From Loktanella gaetbuli (GTDB lineage: Bacteria > Pseudomonadota > Alphaproteobacteria > Rhodobacterales > Rhodobacteraceae), in the NCBI RefSeq assembly GCF_020531945.1, contig NZ_JAJATZ010000002.1:496001-560000 (forward strand): a DNA stretch of 64,000 nucleotides. Direction: 5' to 3'. The position numbers were made by a program, and so were the translations under genes. The notes beneath the pieces are model-generated. The model saw only the letters and a program-made list of their open reading frames with translations, made no database searches and was not told where the DNA came from. Shown one piece after another: positions 8,263-15,112 of this stretch (its first letter is position 1; each line of letters starts with the position of its first letter).

Positions 8263-9218
8263 TCAAGCACCATGCGCGGAAAATAGAACGACACGACCCA
8301 ATTGGGCATGTCGACGATTTCCGAAATGCGCAGGTCACCACAGGTGGACACCAGCATGTAGGCATCAACGGGTGCCATGCCGTAGCGCGCAGTCAGCAGG
8401 TCGATCATGCCAGAGACTGCATCGCGTGCGCCGGTCATCAGATCAGGACCGATCCCTGTCGTGACCTCGTATCCTTTCTGGTCGAGGTGGTTGGTGACCG
8501 GACCGGGCGTGGTGAACCGCGGCATCCTGAGATTTGCGCCCTTGACCAGGTCCAGCGTCAGCGTCACGTCCATCGGACTTTCGATGGCCGTGCCGCAGAC
8601 TTCGCCATCGCCCTGTGCGGCATGAGTGTCACCAACCGAGAACAGGGCACCGGCAACCTCGACTGGCAGATAGAGTTCGGCACCTGCCGACAGGTCCCGG
8701 ATATCGAGATTTCCGCCAGTGCGACGGGGTGGAACGATGCTGTGCAGTCCCGGTTCCGCCAAGGCGACCCCGATCGTGCCCGTAAAGGGCTTGAGCGGAA
8801 CGCGCCCCATGTCACCCCACAATGACGGCTCCATCGTTTTGGCGTCATATTTCCAGATCGTCAGCGCAGGGTCCTCGAATTGGTCCGCCAAGAGTCCGAA
8901 ACCCGGAATGTTGGCGGTCCAGCCCCAGGCTGATCCCTCTTGTTCGCGCGGGGCAAATCCTTCCAGCGTGATCTTGAGGGCGTCACCGGGTTCAGCACCG
9001 TCAATGTAGATTGGTCCGGAGACCGGATTGATCTTGCCGAAATCCAGCGCGACCACATCGGCCACCGTGCTCGACGGGCCAAGCTGGCCCGCCGAAGAAT
9101 CCATGCAGTTGAAGCAGATCGTCGTACCGGGTGCGACCGTCTCGACCGGGGCAATGGTGTTGTCCCAGCCGAAATGGTGCTGTGCCCCGTGGATCGTGTA
9201 TTCACAGGCTTTGCACAT
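8259..9218 (-). CDS. Acetamidase/formamidase family protein
   Basis: 319 residues of the FmdA/AmdA amidohydrolase family, cytoplasmic, predicted to hydrolyse short-chain amides to carboxylate and ammonia. Family features include the core phrase PGDALKI, the stretch VGDTHAAQGDGEVCGTAIE, and the C-terminal DAYMLVS-x4-LRISEIVD. It starts 4 nt after the binding-protein gene and overlaps the ATPase gene by 4 nt. It therefore sits inside a transporter operon whose first two genes are an AmiC-like amide receptor and an ANTAR antiterminator, which strongly supports an amide substrate. Whether formamide, acetamide or a larger amide is preferred cannot be told. Confidence 0.88.
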   Translation of the reverse strand: MCKACEYTIHGAQHHFGWDNTIAPVETVAPGTTICFNCMDSSAGQLGPSSTVADVVALDFGKINPVSGPIYIDGAEPGDALKITLEGFAPREQEGSAWGWTANIPGFGLLADQFEDPALTIWKYDAKTMEPSLWGDMGRVPLKPFTGTIGVALAEPGLHSIVPPRRTGGNLDIRDLSAGAELYLPVEVAGALFSVGDTHAAQGDGEVCGTAIESPMDVTLTLDLVKGANLRMPRFTTPGPVTNHLDQKGYEVTTGIGPDLMTGARDAVSGMIDLLTARYGMAPVDAYMLVSTCGDLRISEIVDMPNWVVSFYFPRMVLE

Positions 9219-9222
9219 GCGC

Positions 9223-10842
9223 TTACTCGGTCACGTAGACATAGTCATAGTTGACCGGAATCGAGACCGGGTCGACATACAGGGCATCGTCACCGCCCAT
9301 GCGTTCTGATTTCATGGTGTAGCGCTGTTCGTTGAACACGGGGACCCAAGGGGCCTGTTCCATCACCTGCATATAGACGTCAGACCACATCTCCAGCCGC
9401 TCGGGCGCAGCCGGATCGGTCATGCTGTCTGCAGCGATGGCCATGGCATCGATGTCCTCGTTACAGAACTTGGACCAGTTCCATCCGCCCTCGCCTGCAC
9501 CCGCACAGCCAAGGATCGGCCCGTAGAAGTTGGAGGGATCGGGGAAATCCGCGATCCATGCCATGCCGCCCGACCAGATCATCGGGGCCTGACCCGCACC
9601 GCCTGCCTCGATGACGTTGGCCTGCGCGAGAGACCGAATTTCGACGTCGACGCCAATGGCCTTCAGATCTTGCTGGATGGCCTGTGCGATCCGCGGGTTG
9701 GGGTCGGTATTCATGACATAGAGTTCCGTCGTGAACCCGTCGGCCAGTCCTGCTTCTGCCAGTTTGGCCTGCGCTGCGGCAACGTCAAACGCGTAGCCTT
9801 CAAACCCGTCCGTGTAGCCTGGCATGGTGGGCGGCAGAGGCTGTGTCGCGGGAACCGCCCGGCCATTGATGATCTGGGTGATGCGTTCCTTGTTGATCGC
9901 CATGTTGATCGCCTCGCGGACCGGCAATTGGTCCAGCGGTGCCATCCCGACGTTCAGGGTGATATAGCCGGTATGCAGCTGGCCCCCTTCGACCACACGC
10001 GCGGCCTGCGCAGGGTCGGACATGACTTCCTGGAACTTTGCGGGCGGGATGCCGTCACCGGGCACGTCGACTTCGCCTTGTTGCAGGCGAAGCAAGGCCA
10101 CAATCGGTTCCTGACCAACTTCAAACGTTACCCCGTCCAGATAGGGGACACCGTCGCGCCAGTAATCCGCGTTCTTTTCAAACACGAGCCGCTGACCGAT
10201 GGTCCATTCGCCCAGCTTGAATGCGCCGGTTCCAACCGGGTTCTTGCCAAAGTCCGTGCCGAATTCGTCGACCGCTTCCTTGGGGACAATCGATGCAAAG
10301 TTCAAAGCCATCACGTGCAGGAACGTCGCATCGGGCCGCGACAGCGTGATCCTGACGGTCATGTCGTCGACGACCTCAACACCGGCCAGGCTGTCTGCCT
10401 CGCCGTTGGTCACGGCGTCATAGCCGGCAATCGATGCAAAGAAGCCGGCACCGGGTGATTGCGTTTCAGGATCTGTCACGCGATCGAGAGAGTATTTCAC
10501 GTCCTGTGCTGTCATCGCGCGGCCGTTGTGGAACAGAACGCCATCACGCAGGGTGAACGTAAAGACAGTGCCGTCGTCCGAAATCTCGTAGCTCGACGCA
10601 AGACCGGGACGCAGTTCGGTTGTGCCCGGCACATAGTCCATCAGCCCGTCAAAGAGTGATTTGATCATCGACCAGTTCTGCCAGTCGTAGCCGATGGCGG
10701 GGTCTAGCGTGGCCACATCGTCCTTGTAGGTGACAGTGATCATGCCACCGGGCTGTGCATTGGGATCAGGTGTGTATTCCTGTGCAAAGCCGGGTAGCGC
10801 GGTTGCTGCCACGATCGCCGTTGAGAGGAGAAGATTTTTCAT
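9223..10842 (-). CDS. ABC transporter periplasmic substrate-binding protein, family 5 (DppA/OppA type)
   Basis: 539 residues beginning with a clear signal peptide (MKNLLLSTAIVAATALPGFA, then Q). The mature domain shows the family-5 phrases VTYKDDVATLDPAIGYDWQN and RDGVLFHNGRAMTAQDVKYS, and matches the usual length of about 530 residues. The ATG at 10842 is preferred, with AGGG 8 nt upstream; the ATG at 10848 is too close to that site, and a longer frame to 11058 runs into the permease gene. It should deliver substrate to the two permeases encoded upstream. Family 5 proteins bind peptides, opines, sugars or nickel; the amide operon suggests an amide or peptide-like ligand. Confidence 0.93.
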   Translation of the reverse strand: MKNLLLSTAIVAATALPGFAQEYTPDPNAQPGGMITVTYKDDVATLDPAIGYDWQNWSMIKSLFDGLMDYVPGTTELRPGLASSYEISDDGTVFTFTLRDGVLFHNGRAMTAQDVKYSLDRVTDPETQSPGAGFFASIAGYDAVTNGEADSLAGVEVVDDMTVRITLSRPDATFLHVMALNFASIVPKEAVDEFGTDFGKNPVGTGAFKLGEWTIGQRLVFEKNADYWRDGVPYLDGVTFEVGQEPIVALLRLQQGEVDVPGDGIPPAKFQEVMSDPAQAARVVEGGQLHTGYITLNVGMAPLDQLPVREAINMAINKERITQIINGRAVPATQPLPPTMPGYTDGFEGYAFDVAAAQAKLAEAGLADGFTTELYVMNTDPNPRIAQAIQQDLKAIGVDVEIRSLAQANVIEAGGAGQAPMIWSGGMAWIADFPDPSNFYGPILGCAGAGEGGWNWSKFCNEDIDAMAIAADSMTDPAAPERLEMWSDVYMQVMEQAPWVPVFNEQRYTMKSERMGGDDALYVDPVSIPVNYDYVYVTE

Positions 10843-10879
10843 TGTCATGTCCCTGTTGGTTGGTGGTTGCAGTTGATGC

Positions 10880-11800
10880 TCACCGCAGCTTGATGCGCGG
10901 ATCGATGAGCGGGGTAATGAGGTCAGCGAGAAGGTTGCCCAGCACGATGGCTGTGGCGGACACCATGGTGACGCCCATGATGATCGGAATGTCGACGCGC
11001 TGAATTGCCTGCCACGCCAGCTGGCCGATACCTGGCCAGCCAAAGACGGATTCAACAACGACGATGCCGCCGATAAAGATGCCGATATCGATGCCGATCA
11101 TTGCGATGATGGGCAGGATCGCATTGGGAAGCGCGTGACGGATCAGCACGCGCGCGCGGCCAAGACCCTTGGCACGGGCCGTGCGGATGTAGTCCTGACG
11201 CAGAACCTCGACCATCGAGGACCGCATCATGCGGGAATACCAGCCAGAACCCATGATCCCCAACGTGAGGGCCGGCAGGACCAGATGCGCCGCCGTGCCG
11301 TAGCCACCGATTGGAAACCAGCCAAGCTGCACGGCAAAGACATATAGCAATAGCAGTCCCACGACGAATTGAGGCGCGGACACAGCAACAAAAGAGACGA
11401 CCATCAGACCCTGATCCAAGGGCCGGCCCCGAAATACGGCGGCCACGACACCCAAGGTGAGGCCGATCAGCAGTTCGCAGGCGATGCCGCCTGCCATCAG
11501 CAGCAGTGATGCGGGCAGACGAGCCGCAATCAACGTCGCGACTTCGGTTTTTTGCAGGTAGCTGCGGCCCATATCGCCCTGAACCAGACCGGCCAGGTAG
11601 CGACCGTATTGCACGAGCATCGGTTGATCGAGGCCAAGTTGGGCGCGGATGTTTTCGACCGTTTGTGCGGTTGCGGACCGTCCGGCGATCTGGCGCACAG
11701 GGTCGGCCGGTAGCACGTACAGCAGCAAGAAAGTGACAAAGCTGACGCCCAGCAGGATCAAAGTGGATTGGATCAGGCGGCGAAGAAGGTATCCGGCCAT
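10880..11800 (-). CDS. ABC transporter permease, DppB type
   Basis: 306 residues, inner membrane. The N-terminus GYLLRRLIQSTLILLGVSFV and the LPADPVRQIAG segment are the usual DppB/OppB start, and about six helices follow. The cytoplasmic EAA loop reads VLRQDYIRTARAKGLGRARVLIRHALPNA. Its start at 11800 touches the stop of the DppC-like gene by one base. It pairs with DppC to form the transmembrane channel of the amide-operon importer. Confidence 0.93.
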   Translation of the reverse strand: MAGYLLRRLIQSTLILLGVSFVTFLLLYVLPADPVRQIAGRSATAQTVENIRAQLGLDQPMLVQYGRYLAGLVQGDMGRSYLQKTEVATLIAARLPASLLLMAGGIACELLIGLTLGVVAAVFRGRPLDQGLMVVSFVAVSAPQFVVGLLLLYVFAVQLGWFPIGGYGTAAHLVLPALTLGIMGSGWYSRMMRSSMVEVLRQDYIRTARAKGLGRARVLIRHALPNAILPIIAMIGIDIGIFIGGIVVVESVFGWPGIGQLAWQAIQRVDIPIIMGVTMVSATAIVLGNLLADLITPLIDPRIKLR

Positions 11801-12681
11801 CAGTCATTCCCCCGTTGTGTGGGGTCAAGCACATCGCGCAGCGCGTCGCCGACCAGATTGAAGGCAAGGGCCAGCAGCAGGATCGCGGCACCCGGGATAA
11901 AGACCAGCCAGGGCGCAGCCTGAAAATAGGTCTGGTTTTCAAAGATGATGTTGCCCCAGCTGGGTGTCGGAGGCTGAACGCCGACACCCAGGAATGACAA
12001 GGTCGCCTCCAGCAGGACGGTGACCGAAATCCCGAGCGTGCCCCAAACGATCAATGTCGGCACAAGGTGAGGCAGGATGTGTCTGAACAGAATCCGCGTC
12101 TGCGAAGCCCCCAATGTCCTCTCGGCGGCGATGAATTCACGTTCGGCAAGCGAGGTCGTTTCGGTATAGACCACCCGTGCCGTCTGGACCCAGTTGACCA
12201 GAGCGATGACCATGGCCACGATCCACAGCGACGGCTGGAAAATCGCGGCCAGGCAGATGGCCAGCAGCAACGCGGGAAAGGCCATCATCAGGTCGGTAAA
12301 CCGCATCAGGACTGCGCCGACCCACCCCCTTACAAAACCCGCGACGACACCGACCAGTGTTCCGATCAGCAGGGCAATGCCATTGGCGACGACGCCAATG
12401 ATCAGTGATGTTTGCGCGCCATAGAGCATGCGGCTGAACAGATCGCGCCCCAGAAGGTCGGTCCCCATCAGGAAATCACCACTGGGCGGCATCGGTTCGC
12501 CGAATAGCGTCAATCCTTCGAACAACTGGTCGTCGGGCGCATAGGGTGCAATCCAGGGCGCAAAGACTGCGCCGCCCAGAACCACCGCGATGATCGCAAG
12601 CCCGAACAGGGCGAGCTTGCGCCGCATCAGACGGCGAAGTGTTCCCGTCGGGGCGACCGGTGCCACAGAGATGTCAGACAT
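11800..12681 (-). CDS. ABC transporter permease, DppC type
   Basis: 293 residues, inner membrane. It has an N-terminal cytoplasmic tail, a first helix at about 25-45, the DppC-type periplasmic segment with the phrase GTDLLGRDLFSRMLYGAQTS, and an EAA loop (EREFIAAERTLGASQTRILF). ATG 12681 is chosen: AAGGAG stands about 9 nt upstream, and the homologous region begins with the first transmembrane helix shortly after. The longer open frame to 12921 lies inside the antiterminator gene. Its start overlaps the ANTAR gene by 8 nt, indicating coupled translation within the amide operon. Confidence 0.92.
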   Translation of the reverse strand: MSDISVAPVAPTGTLRRLMRRKLALFGLAIIAVVLGGAVFAPWIAPYAPDDQLFEGLTLFGEPMPPSGDFLMGTDLLGRDLFSRMLYGAQTSLIIGVVANGIALLIGTLVGVVAGFVRGWVGAVLMRFTDLMMAFPALLLAICLAAIFQPSLWIVAMVIALVNWVQTARVVYTETTSLAEREFIAAERTLGASQTRILFRHILPHLVPTLIVWGTLGISVTVLLEATLSFLGVGVQPPTPSWGNIIFENQTYFQAAPWLVFIPGAAILLLALAFNLVGDALRDVLDPTQRGND

Positions 12682-13273
12682 GATCCTCTCCTTTGCAGGT
12701 ATCGCGCACAGAGGCGACGATCCGGTCTGCGGCTTCCTCGAAACTGACGCGCCACGCCATTGCGAGGCCGCGCAACTGTTCGAAAGCCTGATCCTCGGAT
12801 TTTCCGCGCGCGGCGAGGATCGCCACGGCCTGCACCACCGTCTGTCGCTGCCCAAGACGCCTGCGCAGGGTGTCGATTTCGCCAGCCTGGCTAATCCGGG
12901 CGTCGAATGCGGCGCGCGCAATCAACAGCGCCGAAAAGACACCATTGTCACCCACGGGTTTCAGGATCTGCGCATCGACACCGAAATTCATCAACCATTC
13001 AATCCGGCCCGGCGCTTCTGATCCGATCAGGGCGATCGTCGGGAACGGCGCTTCGCCCGGGTTCCAGGGAAACTGGTCCTCATGAGCCGTATCCACGTCG
13101 ATGAACAGGTAATCGGCGGCACCGATGGTGGCTGGTAGATCCGGCCAGTGGCATTCGAATTCCAATCCGACGGCCTGCAACTGTCTGACCAGCGCCGTGA
13201 CATTGGCGTGGGGGCGATGAAGGATCACCGCGCGCGCGCCGCCCAGTTCGGGAATGCGCAGTCGACGTTTCAT
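12674..13273 (-). CDS. ANTAR-domain transcription antiterminator (AmiR/NasT type)
   Basis: 199 residues. The N-terminal half (about 10-120) is a degenerate receiver fold: it has LKPVG in place of the Lys loop but no clear phosphoacceptor Asp, as in AmiR. A coiled-coil helix (about 125-145) leads into the ANTAR domain (135-187, phrases RQTVVQAVAILAARG and AFEQLRGLAMAWRVSFEEAA). ANTAR proteins bind small RNA hairpins in leader transcripts and prevent terminator formation. Its gene follows the AmiC-like receptor with a 4-nt overlap, as amiC-amiR do in Pseudomonas. By analogy, the receptor would hold it inactive until an amide is bound. The target is probably the terminator at 14381-14442. Confidence 0.9.
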   Translation of the reverse strand: MKRRLRIPELGGARAVILHRPHANVTALVRQLQAVGLEFECHWPDLPATIGAADYLFIDVDTAHEDQFPWNPGEAPFPTIALIGSEAPGRIEWLMNFGVDAQILKPVGDNGVFSALLIARAAFDARISQAGEIDTLRRRLGQRQTVVQAVAILAARGKSEDQAFEQLRGLAMAWRVSFEEAADRIVASVRDTCKGEDHV

Positions 13274-14370
13274 GGCACGATCCGCAGCATGGGTTCCAGC
13301 AGCGCAGGGCCCTGCGTCAGATACGGGTCACCCACGATGGGGGCGTAGGTCTTGATCGGAACAAATGCGCCGTCACGCACCTGCGCGATGGCCACCGGCA
13401 GCGATACATGATGCGTGCGCGGGCTGATCCCGACACGGGCGGCGTCAGGCAGGGCAAGCAACTGGCGCAAAGACAAATCTTCTGCATCCGGACTTGTCGA
13501 CAACAGGCGGGCCAACATCATCACAGAGGCATGCGCGGCCGCCTCGAATGATGATCCGAAATCATTGCGTCCTTCGTTGCCGGGCAAGGCGGGCGATTGC
13601 CCGCAAAACCACGGGCCTGCCGATATCACGCCCTCGGCGGACGCACCGATCGCATCCAATTCCGCTTCGGTCATATTGCACGACAGAACGGGGCAGCGCC
13701 CCTGCGCAAAGGTCGGATCGCTGGCCCGCAGCGCGGTCATTGCGTCCAGAAACGCATATTGTGAGGGCCCGATCAGCTGGTTCAGAACGAAATCGGGTTT
13801 CACGGCGGCGATTTCGTCGATCAGGCGAGCGATGTCGACGGACCCGATGGGCACATATCTTTCGCCCAGCACGTCGGCATCGATCTTGGCACCGGTTTCG
13901 CGGGCGATCCGGTTCATTTCCCAACCCCAGATATAGTTCGAGCCGGTCAGATAAATACGCTTGCCGTAAGTCGTGAAGCAGTGATCGAGCAAAGGCAGAA
14001 GGTGCTGGTTCGGGCAGGCGTGGGCGTAGACAACCCGATCCGAGGCCTCGAATCCTTCGTAGGGGGTCGGATACCACAACGCGCCACCCAGACGCTCCAG
14101 GCTGGGAATAACTTCCTTGCGGCTCCAGCTGGTCGTACAGCCGATCACATGGCGTGCGGCACTTGATTTCAGAATGTCTTCGCACTGCGGTGCGTAGGCG
14201 TCGATATCCCCGCCAGGGTCACGTTCAATCGGATTGAACATCAGATCGATCGAGGGATCCGCGTTGATTTGCTGGATTGCCTTTGTCACACCCAAGCGGC
14301 TTGCCTGCCCCATGAGGCTGTAAGGGCCGGTTGTCGAAAACAAGACTCCGAGGTCGATGTGACGCGTCAC
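13270..14370 (-). CDS. AmiC-like cytoplasmic amide receptor (periplasmic-binding-protein fold, no signal peptide)
   Basis: 366 residues of the Peripla_BP_6 fold closest in style to AmiC, UrtA and FmdD (start phrase IDLGVLFSTTGPYSLMG, then IGCTTSWSRKEVIPSLER and YWGAP-like loop LWYPTPYEGFE). It has no signal peptide, so it is expected to stay in the cytoplasm, which separates sensor AmiC from transporter proteins FmdD and UrtA. In Pseudomonas, AmiC sequesters AmiR and releases it upon amide binding. The start is GTG 14370 with GGAG 6 nt upstream. It is the first gene of the operon, and its ribosome binding site sits immediately behind an intrinsic terminator. Confidence 0.88.
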   Translation of the reverse strand: MTRHIDLGVLFSTTGPYSLMGQASRLGVTKAIQQINADPSIDLMFNPIERDPGGDIDAYAPQCEDILKSSAARHVIGCTTSWSRKEVIPSLERLGGALWYPTPYEGFEASDRVVYAHACPNQHLLPLLDHCFTTYGKRIYLTGSNYIWGWEMNRIARETGAKIDADVLGERYVPIGSVDIARLIDEIAAVKPDFVLNQLIGPSQYAFLDAMTALRASDPTFAQGRCPVLSCNMTEAELDAIGASAEGVISAGPWFCGQSPALPGNEGRNDFGSSFEAAAHASVMMLARLLSTSPDAEDLSLRQLLALPDAARVGISPRTHHVSLPVAIAQVRDGAFVPIKTYAPIVGDPYLTQGPALLEPMLRIVP

Positions 14371-14380
14371 GCGATGCTCC

Positions 14381-14442
14381 AGAAACGAAAAACGCCTCGC
14401 AACCGAGACGGGTCAAAATGACGACCGACCGGTTGCGAGGCG
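14381..14442 (-). terminator. Leader terminator before the amide operon, probably conditional
   Basis: On the minus strand a perfect 12-bp GC-rich stem (arms 14431-14442 and 14393-14404, 26-nt loop) is followed at once by TTTTTCGTTTCT (14392-14381). It lies 10 nt before the GTG of the first operon gene and directly abuts the GGAG ribosome binding site, so an unconditional stop here would silence the operon. With an ANTAR protein encoded second in the operon, the simplest reading is that this is its antitermination target. Confidence 0.8.
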
Positions 14443-14510
14443 CTATTGCCAATATGTTGATCTCAACCTGCGCAAATCATCTTCGGCTGTCAAAGTCTTT
14501 GCGCATTCCG
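14443..14510 (-). promoter_or_regulatory. Structured leader RNA upstream of the conditional terminator
   Basis: Three hairpins can be drawn ahead of the terminator in the minus-strand transcript: arms 14505-14498 and 14476-14469 (8 bp, perfect); a small one at 14467-14456 (GTTG-AGAT-CAAC); and GGC-AATAGC-GCC at 14450-14439. The 3' arm of the last overlaps the 5' arm of the terminator, as expected for mutually exclusive structures. The loops do not clearly match the ANTAR hexaloop consensus (A at position 1, G at 4), so the exact binding site is unresolved. Confidence 0.5.
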
Positions 14511-14532
14511 AGTGAGGTATCCGGAGAGCTGC

Positions 14533-14694
14533 CTAAATTTTATGCGCAACGTGCTGATCTGCGGCACGCGTGAGAGATTTGTACAAATCGCAAAGGCAGG
14601 AAACAGCTGTTCGGAATTGCTGTTCACGGCCGTACCCTTCACGCAATGCGTCGATGCTGCGCCTTGACCAACCCAGATATCTGCGCGCGGTCAA
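14533..14694 (-). CDS. Small unknown ORF, possibly frameshifted
   Basis: A 53-residue frame with TTG start at 14694 and AAGGAG 5 nt upstream. It is rich in Arg and ends in CLCDLYKSLTRAADQHVAHK. An ATG at 14710 in the neighbouring frame has its own strong site (AAAGGAG, 7 nt) but stops after 23 codons. A single-base shift near 14696 would join the two into one protein starting MGRSFLTARRYLGWS. It may therefore be a broken small gene, or two overlapping leader ORFs. I do not recognise the family. It lies just upstream of the amide-operon leader on the same strand. Confidence 0.3.
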   Translation of the reverse strand: MTARRYLGWSRRSIDALREGYGREQQFRTAVSCLCDLYKSLTRAADQHVAHKI

Positions 14695-14710
14695 AGAAGC
14701 TCCTTCCCAT

Positions 14711-15112
14711 GTGTCTGCTCCTTTAGAGTTGGCGCAGTTTTTAAACGACGGCAAAGTATTTCGCGGTGGGCAGGTCACTGCCGGCACGCCATTCACGCAT
14801 ATCAGCGGCGTGACAAAGGATGTAGCTCTGCATCTCGACGAGGTAGGCCACGAATGACGCGCAATGATGTCTGGGGTCGGCGCGCGCCCTCCTCGAGATG
14901 TCTTTCAAGAATATGACGGTAAAGGCCCATACCCGACTGGGACAACTGCCCTGCCCCCTGACATCTCGGCAAAGTAAATCGACCGGCGGCGCAGACCTAT
15001 CGCATGTCGATACGTCTAAATAGCAGCGCGCAGCATGACAGCTGACTGCGTGCCACCCCTGTCCAACCGATCAGGGCGCGGGCGGCCGAACAGATCCGAC
15101 CGCCCTGTATCG
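14711..15112. other. About 400 bp of non-coding, degenerate sequence
   Basis: Between the small ORF and the aldehyde oxidoreductase operon. The only recognisable content is the mini-Mfd tail relic at 14886-14951. Base composition is less GC-biased than in neighbouring genes, and the open frames on either strand (for example the plus strand to 14857) show no family resemblance. Confidence 0.5.
14886..14951 (-). pseudogene. Remnant of a second mini-Mfd gene (C-terminal tail)
   Basis: The minus-strand translation contains GQLSQSGMGLYRHILERHL, 12 of 19 identical to the mini-Mfd tail GQMSRLGIGLYRHILKNHI encoded at the end of 2492-4084. Upstream of it the frame quickly becomes unrelated and meets a stop near 14998; downstream it runs on to a stop at 14802. 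Only about 22 codons are recognisable, so this is the relic of a paralogue and not a functional gene. Confidence 0.6.

Noticed and set aside
14431..14452. Possible sigma54 promoter (TGGCA followed by TCGCA) in the amide leader
   Set aside because: The GG and GC elements are 2 bp too far apart, and the sequence is better explained by the terminator arm.
14570..14857. Plus-strand 95-codon frame
   Set aside because: It opposes the small ORF and the mini-Mfd relic, with no family resemblance and no ribosome binding site.
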